This document shows, piece after piece, positions 1 through 10,121 of a DNA stretch of 64,000 nucleotides. The position numbers and the translations under genes were made by a program. The notes below the pieces were generated by a model that made no database searches, had not been told where the DNA came from, and was given only the letters and a program-made list of their open reading frames with translations. This DNA is from Agromyces protaetiae (lineage in GTDB: Bacteria; Actinomycetota; Actinomycetes; Actinomycetales; Microbacteriaceae): the NCBI RefSeq assembly GCF_030866785.1, contig NZ_CP133018.1:1798001-1862000 (forward strand), written 5' to 3'. Numbering within the stretch: position 1 is the first letter of the stretch; each line of letters begins with the position of its first letter.

Positions 1-984
1 CTGCAACGACACGGCGGCGAACGCCTCATTGATCTCGACGAGATCGAGGTCGGCGGCGGTCAGGCCCTCGCGGGCGAGGGCCGCGGCGATCGCGTTGGAC
101 GGCTGGGAGTGCAGCGAGTTGTCGGGTCCGGCGACCTGACCGGATGCCCCGATGCGCGCGAGCCACGGCAGACCCCGTTCCTCGGCCCAGGCGCGGCTCG
201 CGACGACGACCGCCGCGGCGCCGTCGGAGAGCGGTGAGGAGTTGCCCGCCGTGATCGTGCCGTCGGTCGCGAACGCGGGCCGGAGCTTCGCGAGCACCTC
301 GACGGTGGAGTCGGGCCGGACGCCCTGGTCGGCGTCGACGACGACCGGGTCGCCCTTGCGCTGGGGGATCTCGACGGCGACGATCTCGTCGGCGAACAGG
401 TCGGCGGCCTGCGCGTGACCGGCGCGAACGTGCGAGGCGGCCGCGATCTCGTCCTGTTCGGCGCGCTCGATGCCGTAGCGCCCGTTGAACCGTTCGGTCG
501 ACGCGCCCATGGAATCGTGGTCGAAGGCGTCGGTGAGGCCGTCGTGTGCGGCATGATCGACGAGCTCGGCCGAGCCGTACGGGTAGCCGCGTCGCGAGCC
601 GGGCATGAGGTGCGGAGCGTTGGTCATCGACTCCTGACCGCCGGCGATCACGACGTCGGCCTCGCCGAGCCGGATCAGCCGTGCGGCGTCCGTGATCGCG
701 ACGAGCCCCGAGAGGCACACCTTGTTGACCGTCGTGGCGGGCACCCGCCACGGGATGCCAGCGGCGACCGCCGCCTGCTTGGCCGGGTTCTGGCCGGCGC
801 CCGCCTGCAGCACCTGGCCCATGAGCACGACGTCGACGTCGTCGGGGGAGATGCCGGCGCGTTCGATGGCGCCGCGGATCGCGACCGTGCCGAGCTCGAC
901 CGCCGTGCGCGCGGCGAGATTGCCACTGATCCGCGCGAACGGGGTGCGGGCACCGGCGATGATGACGACATCGGTGGTGGGCAT
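1..984 (-). CDS. Acetyl-CoA acetyltransferase (thiolase), 3' end cut by window edge
   Basis: Type II thiolase that condenses or cleaves acyl-CoA/acetoacetyl-CoA in the cytoplasm. The reading frame on the minus strand stays open to base 1, so only the first 328 codons are present (family length about 390). Visible are the N-terminus MPTTDVVIIAGARTPF, the acyl-enzyme cysteine in VNKVCLSGL near residue 88, GGQESMTNAPH, and VEINEAFAAV near the edge; the second catalytic Cys/His region lies outside. The start ATG at 984 has an AAGGAG ribosome site at 993-998. A TAGACT -10 box lies at 1040-1035. It is divergent from the next gene. Physiological role (degradative or biosynthetic) cannot be told from this window. 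Confidence 0.93.
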   Translation of the reverse strand, partial: MPTTDVVIIAGARTPFARISGNLAARTAVELGTVAIRGAIERAGISPDDVDVVLMGQVLQAGAGQNPAKQAAVAAGIPWRVPATTVNKVCLSGLVAITDAARLIRLGEADVVIAGGQESMTNAPHLMPGSRRGYPYGSAELVDHAAHDGLTDAFDHDSMGASTERFNGRYGIERAEQDEIAAASHVRAGHAQAADLFADEIVAVEIPQRKGDPVVVDADQGVRPDSTVEVLAKLRPAFATDGTITAGNSSPLSDGAAAVVVASRAWAEERGLPWLARIGASGQVAGPDNSLHSQPSNAIAAALAREGLTAADLDLVEINEAFAAVSLQ

Positions 985-1193
985 GGCGAGACTCCTTCGT
1001 CGGGGCGCGGCGCGGCACCCGCGCACACACGATCAGTCTACGGTTCGGTTAAGGCGGATTCACCGACGGCCCGGGATCCGGATGTCTCGGCCGTGACGCG
1101 CACACTGTACGACTCGAGACACCGCAGCGCCAGTCCCTGCCGAGGCCCGTTTCCGCGACCCAGGATGGTGCCTCCCCAGTTGAGAGGCGAATC

Positions 1194-2303
1194 ATGGCCG
1201 AGACACGGCACGGCGAGGCATCCGCTGGGAAGCGGGACCGGAAGGTGGGCGCACCCGACCCCGACGACGCGCGGAAGCCCGACAGTCCGCCGCAGCTCAC
1301 CAAGCGGTCCTGGATGTACGTCGCCAAGAAGAGCTTTCGGGAGTTCATCGACGATCAGTGCACGGACTCGGCGGCCGCGCTCACCTATTTCGGTGTACTC
1401 GCTCTGTTCCCGGGGCTGCTCGCGTTCGCGTCGCTGCTCGCGCTCGTGGGCCAGGGCGGGCGTGCAATCGATGCGCTGCTCGACCTGCTCGGGCAGGTGG
1501 CACCGGCCGAGACCGTGGACACCATCCGCGAGCCGCTCGAGCAGTTCAGCTCGTCGCCCGCGGCCGGCCTCGGGTTCTTCACCGGACTCATCATCGCGAT
1601 CTGGTCGGCGTCGGGGTACGTCGGTGCCTTCAGCCGCGCGATGAACCGCATCTACGAGATCGAGGAGGGCCGTCCGTTCTACAAGCTCCGGCCGGTGCAG
1701 CTCCTGGTGACGGTCATCGCCCTCATCCTGCTCGTGCTCATCGCGGTGCTCCTCGTCATCTCGGGTCCCGTGACGGATGCGATCGGCTCGGCGCTCGGCC
1801 TCGGCGAGGCGTTCACGCTCGTCTGGGAAGTGGCGAAGTGGCCGGTGCTCGCGCTCGCCGTCGTAGCGATCATCGCCATCCTGTACCACGCGACGCCCAA
1901 CGCGAAGCAGCCGAAGTTCCGCTGGATCAGTGTGGGTGCGCTGATCGCGATCGTGGTGCTTATCATCGCGTCGGCCGGATTCGCGCTCTACGTCGCGAAC
2001 TTCTCGAACTACGACCGCACCTACGGCTCGTTCGCCGGGGTCATCGTGTTCCTGCTGTGGCTCTGGATCGCGAACTGCGCCCTGCTGTTCGGCGCCGAGT
2101 TCGAGGCCGAGCTCGAGCGCGGGCGCGAGTTGCAAGCGGGGATCGCGGCTGAGGAGCAGATCCAGCTACCACCCCGTGATACGAAGAAGATCGACAAGGC
2201 CGCAGAGCAGGAACGCGAAGACATCGAGCAGGGCCGCCGGATCCGCGAGGAGCACGCCGATAACTCGCAGAAGCGGGGCTCATCATCCGATACGAAGTCG
2301 TGA
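1194..2303 (+). CDS. YihY/BrkB family inner-membrane protein
   Basis: Integral membrane protein of the YihY/virulence factor BrkB family, 369 aa; transport or envelope roles have been proposed for the family but the function is not settled. After a charged N-terminal stretch of about 45 residues, the family core begins with FREFIDDQCTDSAAALTYF followed by about six hydrophobic segments ending near residue 300 (VIVFLLWLWIANCALLFGAE). The C-terminal 60 residues are hydrophilic and rich in Glu, Arg and Lys. ATG at 1194 is preceded by a GAGAGGCG-like ribosome site. The ~200 bp up- and downstream hold no further gene. Confidence 0.9.
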   Translation: MAETRHGEASAGKRDRKVGAPDPDDARKPDSPPQLTKRSWMYVAKKSFREFIDDQCTDSAAALTYFGVLALFPGLLAFASLLALVGQGGRAIDALLDLLGQVAPAETVDTIREPLEQFSSSPAAGLGFFTGLIIAIWSASGYVGAFSRAMNRIYEIEEGRPFYKLRPVQLLVTVIALILLVLIAVLLVISGPVTDAIGSALGLGEAFTLVWEVAKWPVLALAVVAIIAILYHATPNAKQPKFRWISVGALIAIVVLIIASAGFALYVANFSNYDRTYGSFAGVIVFLLWLWIANCALLFGAEFEAELERGRELQAGIAAEEQIQLPPRDTKKIDKAAEQEREDIEQGRRIREEHADNSQKRGSSSDTKS

Positions 2304-2507
2304 TCCGACGCGGGACGAATCGAGGCGCGAAGAGTCGCGTAGGAGTCGGGATCTCGCAGTACGGCGCAGGATTCGAGGTCTCGAACGAGGTCACGCGCGT
2401 GATCGCACCGGTACCCGTGACGGAGGGGTGCGCCTGAGCGCCGGCGCACGCCCGAGGCATCCGCCGGTCGCAGCCGCCACCCAGCGGCGCGGAAGTAGAC
2501 TCGTGAC
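2304..2507. other. Intergenic region without a gene
   Basis: About 200 bp between the YihY gene and ispG. It contains one copy of GAGGCATCC (2454-2462) and, at its end, the TAGACT box of the probable leaderless ispG promoter. No credible reading frame or RNA gene was seen. Confidence 0.6.
2496..2501 (+). promoter_or_regulatory. ispG -10 box (leaderless)
   Basis: TAGACT ends 6 nt before the GTG at 2508 and there is no Shine-Dalgarno, so transcription probably starts on the start codon. Confidence 0.6.
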
Positions 2508-3659
2508 GTGCCTGCAGTGAATCTCGGAATGCCCAAAGTCCCTGAGGTCCTGGCGCCCCGACGCAAGTCGCGCCAGATCAAGGTGGGCAAGGTGCTCGTC
2601 GGCGGTGACGCGCCGGTGAGCGTGCAGTCGATGACCACGACGCCCACGACGAACATCAATGCGACGTTGCAGCAGATCGCCGAGCTCACCGCCTCGGGCT
2701 GCGACATCGTGCGGGTGGCCGTGCCGAGCCGCGACGATGCCGAAGCGCTGCCGATCATCGCGAAGAAGAGCCAGATCCCGGTCATCGCCGACATCCACTT
2801 CCAGCCGAACTACGTGTTCCAGGCGATCGACGCGGGCTGCGCCGCGGTGCGCGTGAACCCGGGCAACATCCGGAAGTTCGACGACAAGGTGGGCGAGATC
2901 GCGGCGGCCGCGAAGGCCGCGGGCGTGAGCCTGCGGATCGGCGTCAACGCCGGCTCGCTCGACCCGCGCCTGCTGCAGAAGTACGGCAAGGCGACGCCCG
3001 AGGCGCTCGTCGAGTCGGCCGTCTGGGAGGCGAGCCTGTTCGAGGAGCACGACTTCCACGACTTCAAGATCTCGGTCAAGCACAACGACCCGATCGTCAT
3101 GGTCAAGGCGTACCGGCTGCTCGCCGAGCGCGGCGACTGGCCGCTGCACCTCGGCGTGACCGAGGCGGGGCCCGAGTTCCAGGGCACCATCAAGAGCGCG
3201 ACCGCGTTCGGGATCCTGCTCGGCGAGGGTATCGGCGACACCATCCGCGTCTCGCTCTCGGCGCCGCCCGCGCAGGAGGTGAAGGTCGGCCTGCAGATCC
3301 TGCAGTCGCTGAACCTGCGGGAGCGCAAGCTCGAGATCGTGTCGTGCCCGTCGTGCGGTCGCGCGCAGGTCGACGTCTACAAGCTCGCGAACGATGTGAC
3401 CGACGGCCTCGAAGGCATGACCGTACCGCTGCGTGTCGCCGTCATGGGCTGTGTCGTGAACGGCCCCGGCGAGGCGCGCGAAGCGGACCTCGGCGTCGCG
3501 TCCGGCAACGGCAAGGGCCAGATCTTCGTCAAGGGCGAGGTCATCAAGACGGTGCCCGAGGCCGAGATCGTCGAGACTCTCATCGCTGAGGCGAACCGCA
3601 TCGCCGATGAGATGGGTGCCGACGCGCCGGTCGGGAGCCCGCAGGTGCTCACCCCCTGA
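2508..3659 (+). CDS. ispG: 4-hydroxy-3-methylbut-2-en-1-yl diphosphate synthase (flavodoxin)
   Basis: IspG/GcpE converts MEcPP to HMBPP in the MEP isoprenoid pathway using a [4Fe-4S] cluster. The 383-aa protein has the usual bacterial two-domain length. [20 protein letters not shown] opens the TIM-barrel; the cluster ligands are the cysteines of SCPSCGR (about residues 280 and 283) and of [10 protein letters not shown] (about 315), with the conserved Glu directly following. The start is GTG, chosen because a TAGACT -10 box lies 6 nt upstream. Downstream of the stop there are three imperfect 13-14 bp repeats. In many actinobacteria this gene sits just upstream of proS, as here. Confidence 0.97.
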   Translation: MPAVNLGMPKVPEVLAPRRKSRQIKVGKVLVGGDAPVSVQSMTTTPTTNINATLQQIAELTASGCDIVRVAVPSRDDAEALPIIAKKSQIPVIADIHFQPNYVFQAIDAGCAAVRVNPGNIRKFDDKVGEIAAAAKAAGVSLRIGVNAGSLDPRLLQKYGKATPEALVESAVWEASLFEEHDFHDFKISVKHNDPIVMVKAYRLLAERGDWPLHLGVTEAGPEFQGTIKSATAFGILLGEGIGDTIRVSLSAPPAQEVKVGLQILQSLNLRERKLEIVSCPSCGRAQVDVYKLANDVTDGLEGMTVPLRVAVMGCVVNGPGEAREADLGVASGNGKGQIFVKGEVIKTVPEAEIVETLIAEANRIADEMGADAPVGSPQVLTP

Positions 3660-3694
3660 TCAGACGATCTGATCAGCACGATCCGATCAGCACG
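3656..3694 (+). repeat. 13-14 bp tandem repeat spanning the ispG stop
   Basis: Three imperfect units beginning CTGATCAG / CTGATCAGCACGAT / CCGATCAGCACG start at the ispG stop codon (TGA 3657-3659). Confidence 0.7.
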
Positions 3695-3708
3695 TCGAAG
3701 GAGACGTC

Positions 3709-3903
3709 ATGAGCGACGAGAAGTATGAGTACCCCGACGAGGCGGGCTACCCGGATGGCAGGGGCACACTCGACGAAGGCACCGCCCGCGAGGGCATCGC
3801 GCGTCAAGGGACGCCCGGCGGCGACGACGCCGAGGCCGATGCAGCCGAGGCTGAGCTGGGCGAGTTCGCGATGCAGGACGAAGAGGACGTCGAAGGCGTC
3901 TGA
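3709..3903 (+). CDS. Small acidic hypothetical protein
   Basis: A 64-aa protein with no recognised family. It is soluble, strongly acidic (Asp/Glu clusters throughout, ending QDEEDVEGV), with Gly/Pro-rich spacing in the first half and an Ala/Glu-rich stretch at about residues 42-55. A good ribosome site (GAAGGAG, 6 nt spacing) precedes ATG 3709, which is the main reason for calling it. It lies between ispG and proS in the same orientation. It may be intrinsically disordered; I assign no function. Confidence 0.65.
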   Translation: MSDEKYEYPDEAGYPDGRGTLDEGTAREGIARQGTPGGDDAEADAAEAELGEFAMQDEEDVEGV

Positions 3904-3954
3904 GTCGCTCGTCAGCATCGAGGCATCCGTTCGACCCCTCGGGTGGAGCACTCA

Positions 3955-3960
3955 TACAAT
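3955..3960 (+). promoter_or_regulatory. proS -10 box (leaderless)
   Basis: TACAAT ends 6 nt before GTG 3967; a TTCGAC -35-like hexamer lies at 3930-3935. This decides the start against the upstream ATG at 3943, which would overlap the promoter. Confidence 0.65.
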
Positions 3961-3966
3961 CATCTG

Positions 3967-5733
3967 GTGCCCACACGCCTGACGAACTTCTTCCTCCGCA
4001 CGCTCCGTGAAGACCCCGCCGACGCCGAGGTGGTGAGCCACAAGCTGCTCGTGCGCGCCGGCTACATCCGGCGCCAGGCGCCGGGCATCTTCGCGTGGCT
4101 GCCGCTCGGTCTCCGGGTGAAGGGCAAGATCGAGCGCATCATCCGTGAGGAGATGGAGGCCGCGGGCGCCCACGAGGTGCACTTCCCGGCGCTGTTGCCG
4201 CGCGAGCCGTACGAGGTGACGAACCGCTGGACCGAGTACGGCGACGCGCTCTTCCGGCTGCAGGACCGTCGCGAGACCGACTACCTGCTCGCCCCCACAC
4301 ACGAAGAGGTGTTCACGCTCCTGGTGAAGGATCTGTACTCCTCGTACAAGGACCTGCCGCTCACGATCTACCAGATCCAGGACAAGTACCGCGACGAGGC
4401 GCGCCCGCGTGCGGGGCTGCTCCGCGGGCGTGAGTTCACGATGAAGGACGCGTACTCGTTCGACGTCTCGGACGAGGGGCTGGATGCCTCGTACCAGGCG
4501 CAGCGCGACGCGTACGAGCGGATCTTCTCGCGGCTCGGCCTCGAGTACGTCATCGTGCAGGCCGACGCCGGCGCCATGGGCGGCTCCAAGTCGGAGGAGT
4601 TCCTGCACCCCACGCCTGTCGGCGAGGACACCTTCGTGCGATCGGCGGGTGGCTATGCGGCGAACGTGGAGGCGTTCACGACGGTCGCGCCCGATCCGAT
4701 CCCGTTCGACGGGCTGCCCGCAGCGGTGGTGCTCGATTCGCCGAACACGCCGACCATCGCGACCCTCGTCGATCTCGCGAACGCCGAGTACCCGCGTCCT
4801 GACGGCCGCGACTGGACCGCGGCCGACACGCTCAAGAACGTCGTGCTCGCGCTCACCCACGTCGACGGCGCGCGCGAGATCGTCGTCGTCGGACTGCCCG
4901 GTGACCGCGACGTGGACATGAAGCGGGTCGAGGTCGCCTTCTCGCCGGCCGAGGTGGAGGCGGCGACCGAGGCCGACTTCGCCCGCAACCCCGGCCTCGT
5001 GAAGGGCTACATCGGGCCGTGGTCGCCCGACGGCGCAGTGCTCGGTGCCGAGTCGTCGACCGGCATCCGCTACCTCGTCGACCCGCGCGTGGTCGACGGC
5101 ACCGAGTGGATCACGGGCGCCAACCTCGACGAGAAGCACGTGTTCGGGCTCGTCGCGGGTCGAGATTTCGTCGCCGACGGCACCATCGAGGCGGCCGACG
5201 TGCGCGCGGGGGACCCCGCGCCCGACGGCTCGGGCCCGGTCGAGCTCGCCCGCGGCATGGAGATCGGGCACGTCTTCCAGCTCGGCCGCAAGTACGCCGA
5301 GGCGCTGGGTTTGAAGGTGCTCGACGAGAACGGCAAGCTCGCGACCGTCACGATGGGCTCGTACGGCATCGGTGTCACGCGCATCCTCGCGATCATCGCG
5401 GAGTTGCACAATGACGACAAGGGCCTCATCTGGCCCCCGTCGGTCGCGCCGTTCGACGTGCACGTGCTCGCGACGGGCAAGGACCCGGCCGTGTTCGACG
5501 CCGCCGACCGGATCGTCGGCGAGCTGGAGACGGCCGGGTTCGACGTGCTCTACGACGACCGCCCGAAGCTGTCGCCCGGGGTGAAGTTCGCCGACGCCGA
5601 GCTCATCGGTGTGCCGAAGATCGTGATCGCGGGCCGCGGGGTCGCCGAAGGCGTCGTCGAGGTCTGGGATCGCGCGACCGGCGAACGCACGCAGGTGGCG
5701 ATCGGCGAGGTGCGGTCCGCGCTCGGTGCGTGA
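3967..5733 (+). CDS. proS: Prolyl-tRNA synthetase (bacterial type)
   Basis: ProRS charges tRNA-Pro and edits Ala-tRNA-Pro. The 588-aa protein has the class II core with motif 2 ([22 protein letters not shown]), a large insertion (editing) domain from about residue 220 to 400, motif 3 region ([18 protein letters not shown]) and a C-terminal anticodon-binding domain ([20 protein letters not shown]), so it is the longer bacterial ProS. The chosen start is GTG 3967 ([10 protein letters not shown]); the in-frame ATG at 3943 lies upstream of the -10 box. It is followed after 66 bp by nusA. Confidence 0.97.
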   Translation: MPTRLTNFFLRTLREDPADAEVVSHKLLVRAGYIRRQAPGIFAWLPLGLRVKGKIERIIREEMEAAGAHEVHFPALLPREPYEVTNRWTEYGDALFRLQDRRETDYLLAPTHEEVFTLLVKDLYSSYKDLPLTIYQIQDKYRDEARPRAGLLRGREFTMKDAYSFDVSDEGLDASYQAQRDAYERIFSRLGLEYVIVQADAGAMGGSKSEEFLHPTPVGEDTFVRSAGGYAANVEAFTTVAPDPIPFDGLPAAVVLDSPNTPTIATLVDLANAEYPRPDGRDWTAADTLKNVVLALTHVDGAREIVVVGLPGDRDVDMKRVEVAFSPAEVEAATEADFARNPGLVKGYIGPWSPDGAVLGAESSTGIRYLVDPRVVDGTEWITGANLDEKHVFGLVAGRDFVADGTIEAADVRAGDPAPDGSGPVELARGMEIGHVFQLGRKYAEALGLKVLDENGKLATVTMGSYGIGVTRILAIIAELHNDDKGLIWPPSVAPFDVHVLATGKDPAVFDAADRIVGELETAGFDVLYDDRPKLSPGVKFADAELIGVPKIVIAGRGVAEGVVEVWDRATGERTQVAIGEVRSALGA

Positions 5734-5751
5734 TCGGCTACCGTAGACATC

Positions 5752-5773
5752 TGCCGCACGATCGACTGCGGCA
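5752..5773 (+). other. Small hairpin in nusA leader
   Basis: TGCCGCA and TGCGGCA form a 7-bp stem around an 8-nt loop between proS and nusA. It could be a leader structure; there is no U-tract for a terminator. Confidence 0.4.
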
Positions 5774-5799
5774 CGAGAGCTGAATAGAGGAGGCCGGGG

Positions 5800-6798
5800 A
5801 TGGATATCGACCTCAGCGTGCTGCGGATGATGGAGCGCGAGAAGGAGATCCCCTTCGACGAGTTGGTGCAGATCATCGAGCAGGCGATCCTCATGGCCTA
5901 CCTCAAGCACACCAACCCCGGCCAGCACGGGCACGCCAACCCCGACGGCGCGCGCGCCCACCTCGACCGCAAGACCGGCCATGTGTCCGTGTACGTGCCG
6001 GAGCGCGACGAGGACGGCGAGGTCATCGGGGAGGTCGAGGACAGCCCGAGCGACTTCGGCAGGATCGCGGCGTTCGCCGCCAAGCAGGTCATCAATCAGC
6101 GCCTCCGGGATCTCGCGGACGACGCGGTGCTCGGCGAGTTCCGCGGCCGTGAGGGCGACATCGTGGCGGGTGTCATCCAGCAGGGGCCGAACCCGCGCAT
6201 GGTGCACATCGACCTCGGCACCGTCGAGGCGATCCTGCCCCCTGAGGAGCAGATCCCCGGCGAGGAGTACCCGCACGGTCAGCGCATCCGCGTGTACGTC
6301 ACGAGCGTGGCCAAGGGCCCCAAAGGCCCCTCGATCACCGTCTCCAGGACGCATCCTGCGCTGGTCCGAAAGCTGTTCGCGCTCGAGGTCCCCGAGATCG
6401 CCTCCGGGGTGGTCGAGATCGTGTCCCTCGCCCGTGAGGCCGGTCACCGAACCAAGATCGCGGTGCGGGCCAACCAGCCGGGCGTGAATGCCAAGGGCGC
6501 GTGCATCGGCGAGCTCGGCCAGCGAGTGCGGGCGGTCACGTCCGAGCTCGGCAGCGAGAAGATCGACATCGTCGACTGGAACGAGGACCTCGCGACCTTC
6601 GTCGCCTCTGCGCTCTCACCCGCGAAGGTGACCAGCGCGTTCGTGATCGACGAGTCCATGAAAGCCGTCCGCGCGCTGGTGCCGGACTACCAGCTGTCGC
6701 TCGCGATCGGCAAGGAAGGGCAGAACGCCCGTCTCGCCGCGAAGCTCACGGGCGCGAAGATCGACATCCAGCCCGACTCGGTGCTCGACGAGGCGTGA
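5800..6798 (+). CDS. nusA: Transcription termination/antitermination factor NusA
   Basis: NusA binds RNA polymerase and nascent RNA and modulates pausing, termination and antitermination. The 332-aa protein has the N-terminal RNAP-binding domain (to about residue 110), an S1 domain (REGDIVAGVIQQGPNPRMVHIDLG), and two KH domains (RTKIAVRANQPGVNAKGAC; QLSLAIGKEGQNARLAAKLTGAKIDI written here in part). It lacks the acidic C-terminal repeats of proteobacterial NusA, as usual for actinobacteria. GAGGAGG precedes ATG 5800. rimP, which usually precedes nusA, is not found between proS and nusA. The stop codon lies inside a 14-bp tandem duplication. Confidence 0.97.
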   Translation: MDIDLSVLRMMEREKEIPFDELVQIIEQAILMAYLKHTNPGQHGHANPDGARAHLDRKTGHVSVYVPERDEDGEVIGEVEDSPSDFGRIAAFAAKQVINQRLRDLADDAVLGEFRGREGDIVAGVIQQGPNPRMVHIDLGTVEAILPPEEQIPGEEYPHGQRIRVYVTSVAKGPKGPSITVSRTHPALVRKLFALEVPEIASGVVEIVSLAREAGHRTKIAVRANQPGVNAKGACIGELGQRVRAVTSELGSEKIDIVDWNEDLATFVASALSPAKVTSAFVIDESMKAVRALVPDYQLSLAIGKEGQNARLAAKLTGAKIDIQPDSVLDEA

Positions 6799-6816
6799 TC
6801 GGCGAGGCGTGATCGG
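6789..6816 (+). repeat. Perfect 14-bp tandem duplication across the nusA stop
   Basis: CGAGGCGTGATCGG occurs at 6789-6802 and again at 6803-6816. The first copy contains the nusA TGA (6796-6798); the copy places another TGA in a different frame. Confidence 0.9.
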
Positions 6817-6897
6817 CGCCGGCGCGGCCGGACGACGGCGTGTGCCGAGGCCGGGCGTCGCGGCGGCGTCCCTGAGCGCTCGTGCCGGAGGTGTAAG

Positions 6898-7143
6898 ATG
6901 GAACCCGTCAGAACGTGCATCGGTTGCCGAGCACGCGCCCCACGATCCTCTCTTCTGAGGGTCGTGCTCCGAGAATCCCAGGTCGTCACCGATGTGTCGG
7001 CCGTGCTTCCCGGGCGGGGTGCGTGGCTGCATCCGACGCTCGAGTGCTACCGGCTCGCCGAGCGGAGACGTGCCTTCGGGCGCGCACTCCGTACGCATGG
7101 CGCGCTGGACATCCATGAAGTAGAGAACAGGCTGAACGGCTAA
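6898..7143 (+). CDS. ylxR: YlxR family (DUF448) RNA-binding protein
   Basis: Short 81-aa YlxR protein, a conserved neighbour of nusA and infB; homologues bind RNA and in Bacillus and Clostridioides have been linked to gene regulation or RNase P. The family signature RTCIGCRARAPRSSLLRVV lies at residues 5-23 and GRGAWLHPTLECYRLAERRRAFGRA (in part) around 39-63. The start ATG 6898 has GGAGGTG about 5 nt upstream. Its position between nusA and infB supports the call. Confidence 0.92.
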   Translation: MEPVRTCIGCRARAPRSSLLRVVLRESQVVTDVSAVLPGRGAWLHPTLECYRLAERRRAFGRALRTHGALDIHEVENRLNG

Positions 7144-7227
7144 TGGATTACTCATGAGCGGCTCGAAATGAGACCCGTTTAACTACGGTCTGCCCCTGTC
7201 CGGGCGCAGACCCGGAACAGGAGAGAA

Positions 7228-10059
7228 GTGGCTGCCAAACCACGCGTACACGAGATCGCGTCAGAGCTCGGGGTCGACAGCAAGATCGCCCTTGAGAAGC
7301 TCAAAGAGATGGGCGAATACGTCAAGGGCCCGTCGTCCTCGATCGAGCCCCCCGTCGCCCGCCGGCTGAAGGCCGCGCTCGAGGCATCCGGGGTGAAGAC
7401 CCAGGCCGCGCCCGCGGCCGGTGGTGCGAGCAAGCCGGGCGCGTCCCGCCCCGCCGCACCGAAGCCCGGCCCGAAGCCGGGCCCGCAGGCCCCGGTCGCC
7501 GAGACCGCGCCCGAAGCGCCGACGCCCGCGCCGATGTCGGTCGCAGAGCGCCAGGCCCAGGCCGAGAAGGCGCGCGCCGAGAAGGCCGAGCAGGCGCAGG
7601 CTGAGCAGGCCCAGGCCGGGCAGGCCGAGCAGGCACCGGCCTCGGAGAGCGGTGAGGGTGGCGCCTCGGCGTCCGACGCCGTGAAGCCCGCCGCGCCGAA
7701 GCCAGCGGGCGCTGCGTCGCGTCCCGGCCCCAAGCCCGGCGGCGCCCGCCCCGGCAACAACCCGTTCGCGAGCTCGCAGGGCATGGGCCAGCGCCCGGCG
7801 CAGCCGCGCCCCGGCAACAACCCGTTCGCCAGCTCGCAGGGCATGGGCCAGCGCCCGTCGCCCGGCAACATCCCGCGCCCCCAGGCGCCGCGTCCCGGCG
7901 CCCCGCGTCCGGGTGCGCCACGTCCCGGCGGCGCCGGTCGCCCCGGTGGCGGCGCTCCGCGTCCCGGCGCCCCGCGTCCGGGCGGCTTCCGTCCGGGTGC
8001 TCCGGGCGGCGCGGGTCGTCCCGGTGGTCCCGGTGGCGCCGGCGGCGGCTTCCAGCGTCCCGGTGGCGGCTTCGGCGGCCCGCGTCCCGCGGGCGGCGGC
8101 GGTCGTGGCCGCGGCCCCGGCGGCGGTACGGCCGGTGCGTTCGGTCGTGGCGGCGGCAAGAGCAAGTCGCGCAAGTCGAAGCGGACGAAGCGGGCAGAGT
8201 TCGAGATGCGGGAGGCTCCGTCGCTCGGTGGCGTGAGCGTGCCCCGCGGCGACGGCGACACCGTCATCCGGCTGCGTCGCGGATCCTCGATCTCCGACTT
8301 CGCCGACAAGATCGACGCGAACCCCGGCTCGCTCGTCACGGTGCTGTTCCACCTCGGTGAGATGGCGACCGCGACGGAGTCGCTCGACGAGGCCACCTTC
8401 CAGGTGCTCGGCGAGGAGCTCGGCTACAAGATCCAGGTCGTCTCGCCCGAAGACGAGGACCGCGAGCTGCTCGAGGGCTTCGACATCGACCTCGACCAGG
8501 AGCTCGAGGACGAGGGCGACGACGTGCTCGTGGCGCGTCCGCCGGTCGTGACCGTGATGGGCCACGTCGACCACGGTAAGACGCGCCTGCTCGACGCGAT
8601 CCGCAATGCCAACGTCGTCGCGGGCGAGGCCGGCGGCATCACCCAGCACATCGGTGCGTACCAGGTGCACACCGAGCACGACGGCGTCGACCGGGCGATC
8701 ACCTTCATCGACACCCCGGGCCACGAGGCGTTCACCGCCATGCGTGCCCGTGGTGCCCAGGTGACCGACATCGCGATCCTCGTGGTCGCGGCGGACGACG
8801 GCATCATGCCGCAGACGATCGAGGCGCTGAACCACGCGCAGTCGGCGAACGTGCCGATCGTGGTCGCGGTGAACAAGATCGACAAGCCCGACGCCAACCC
8901 GGCGAAGGTGCGCCAGCAGCTCACCGAGTTCGGGCTCGTGGCCGAGGAATACGGCGGCGACGTCCTGTTCGTCGACGTCTCGGCCCGTGAGAACATCGGC
9001 ATCCAGGAACTGCTCGACGCGGTGCTGCTCACCGCCGACGCCGGCCTCGACCTCCGCGCGAACCCCGACAAGGACGCACGTGGTGTGGCCATCGAGGCGA
9101 AGCTCGACAAGGGCCGCGGTGCCGTGGCGACCGTGCTCATCCAGTCGGGCACGCTGAAGGTCGGCGACGCGATCGTCGCGGGCACGGCCTACGGGCGCGT
9201 CCGGGCGATGACCGACGAGAACGGCGACCCGGTGCCGGCGGCGACGCCGTCGCGGCCGGTGCAGGTGCAGGGTCTCTCGAGCGTCCCGCGCGCCGGTGAC
9301 ACCTTCCTCGTCACCGAGGAAGACCGCACCGCGCGTCAGATCGCCGAGAAGCGCGAGGCCGCCGAGCGCAACGCGCAGCTGGCGAAGGCCCGGAAGCGCA
9401 TCTCGCTCGAGGACTTCACGCGTGCACTCGAAGAGGGCAAGGTCGAGGCGCTCAACCTCATCATCAAGGGTGACGTGTCGGGTGCCGTCGAGGCGCTCGA
9501 GGAGTCGCTCATGAAGATCGAGGTCGACGACTCGGTGCAGCTGCGCATCCTGCACCGCGGTGTGGGCGCCGTGACCGAGTCGGACATCGACCTGGCCACG
9601 ATCGACAATGCGATCGTGATCGGCTTCAATGTGCGACCCGATGTGAAGGCGCGCGAGCGTGCCGCCCGCGAGGGCGTCGACGTGCGCTTCTACAACGTCA
9701 TCTACAACGCGATCGATGACATCGAGGCGTCGCTCAAGGGCATGCTCAAGCCCGAGTACGAAGAGGTCCAGTCGGGTGTCGCCGAGATCCGCGAGGTGTT
9801 CCGCTCCTCGAAGTTCGGCAACATCGCCGGTGTCGTCGTGCGATCGGGAACGATCACGCGCAACGCCAAGGCCCGCGTCATCCGCGACGGTGTCGTGGTC
9901 GGCGACGGCCTCGCGATCGAGTCGCTCCGCCGGTTCAAGGACGACGTCACCGAGGTCCGTACGGACTTCGAGGCAGGTATCGGCCTCGGCAAGTACAACG
10001 ACATCCAGGTCGGCGACGAGATCGAGACCATCGAGATGCGCGAGAAGCCTCGCGCGTAA
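7228..10059 (+). CDS. infB: Translation initiation factor IF-2
   Basis: IF-2 is the GTPase that places fMet-tRNA on the 30S subunit. The 943-aa protein has an N-terminal IF2_N element ([19 protein letters not shown]), then about 270 residues of Ala/Pro/Gly/Arg low complexity with a 20-residue tandem repeat, a second IF2_N element, the G domain with [10 protein letters not shown] (about 443), DTPGHEAF and [10 protein letters not shown], and the C-terminal domains that bind fMet-tRNA. Start is GTG 7228 after an ACAGGAGAG ribosome site. The antisense strand is also open across this gene, a GC-bias artefact. Confidence 0.98.
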   Translation: MAAKPRVHEIASELGVDSKIALEKLKEMGEYVKGPSSSIEPPVARRLKAALEASGVKTQAAPAAGGASKPGASRPAAPKPGPKPGPQAPVAETAPEAPTPAPMSVAERQAQAEKARAEKAEQAQAEQAQAGQAEQAPASESGEGGASASDAVKPAAPKPAGAASRPGPKPGGARPGNNPFASSQGMGQRPAQPRPGNNPFASSQGMGQRPSPGNIPRPQAPRPGAPRPGAPRPGGAGRPGGGAPRPGAPRPGGFRPGAPGGAGRPGGPGGAGGGFQRPGGGFGGPRPAGGGGRGRGPGGGTAGAFGRGGGKSKSRKSKRTKRAEFEMREAPSLGGVSVPRGDGDTVIRLRRGSSISDFADKIDANPGSLVTVLFHLGEMATATESLDEATFQVLGEELGYKIQVVSPEDEDRELLEGFDIDLDQELEDEGDDVLVARPPVVTVMGHVDHGKTRLLDAIRNANVVAGEAGGITQHIGAYQVHTEHDGVDRAITFIDTPGHEAFTAMRARGAQVTDIAILVVAADDGIMPQTIEALNHAQSANVPIVVAVNKIDKPDANPAKVRQQLTEFGLVAEEYGGDVLFVDVSARENIGIQELLDAVLLTADAGLDLRANPDKDARGVAIEAKLDKGRGAVATVLIQSGTLKVGDAIVAGTAYGRVRAMTDENGDPVPAATPSRPVQVQGLSSVPRAGDTFLVTEEDRTARQIAEKREAAERNAQLAKARKRISLEDFTRALEEGKVEALNLIIKGDVSGAVEALEESLMKIEVDDSVQLRILHRGVGAVTESDIDLATIDNAIVIGFNVRPDVKARERAAREGVDVRFYNVIYNAIDDIEASLKGMLKPEYEEVQSGVAEIREVFRSSKFGNIAGVVVRSGTITRNAKARVIRDGVVVGDGLAIESLRRFKDDVTEVRTDFEAGIGLGKYNDIQVGDEIETIEMREKPRA
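7747..7857 (+). repeat. Two-copy 60-bp coding repeat in infB
   Basis: Codons for [17 protein letters not shown] occur at 7747-7797 and 7807-7857, a 20-residue period (residues 174-190 and 194-210) inside the disordered IF-2 N-terminus. The DNA copies are nearly identical, suggesting recent duplication. Confidence 0.9.
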
Positions 10060-10067
10060 CCGGAGCG

Positions 10068-10094
10068 GCCGGGGGCGGCGAAGCCGCCCCCGGC
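10068..10094 (+). terminator. Strong hairpin between infB and rbfA
   Basis: GCCGGGGGCGGC and its exact complement form a perfect 12-bp stem with a GAA loop, starting 9 nt after the infB stop. It has no T-run, so it may act as a partial terminator or as an mRNA-end stabiliser rather than a full stop. Confidence 0.7.
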
Positions 10095-10121
10095 CTCGCC
10101 CCGGAAGGAGCACAGCACAAG

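Noticed and set aside
3952..6447. 831-codon open frame antisense to proS and nusA
   Set aside because: Same GC-bias artefact.
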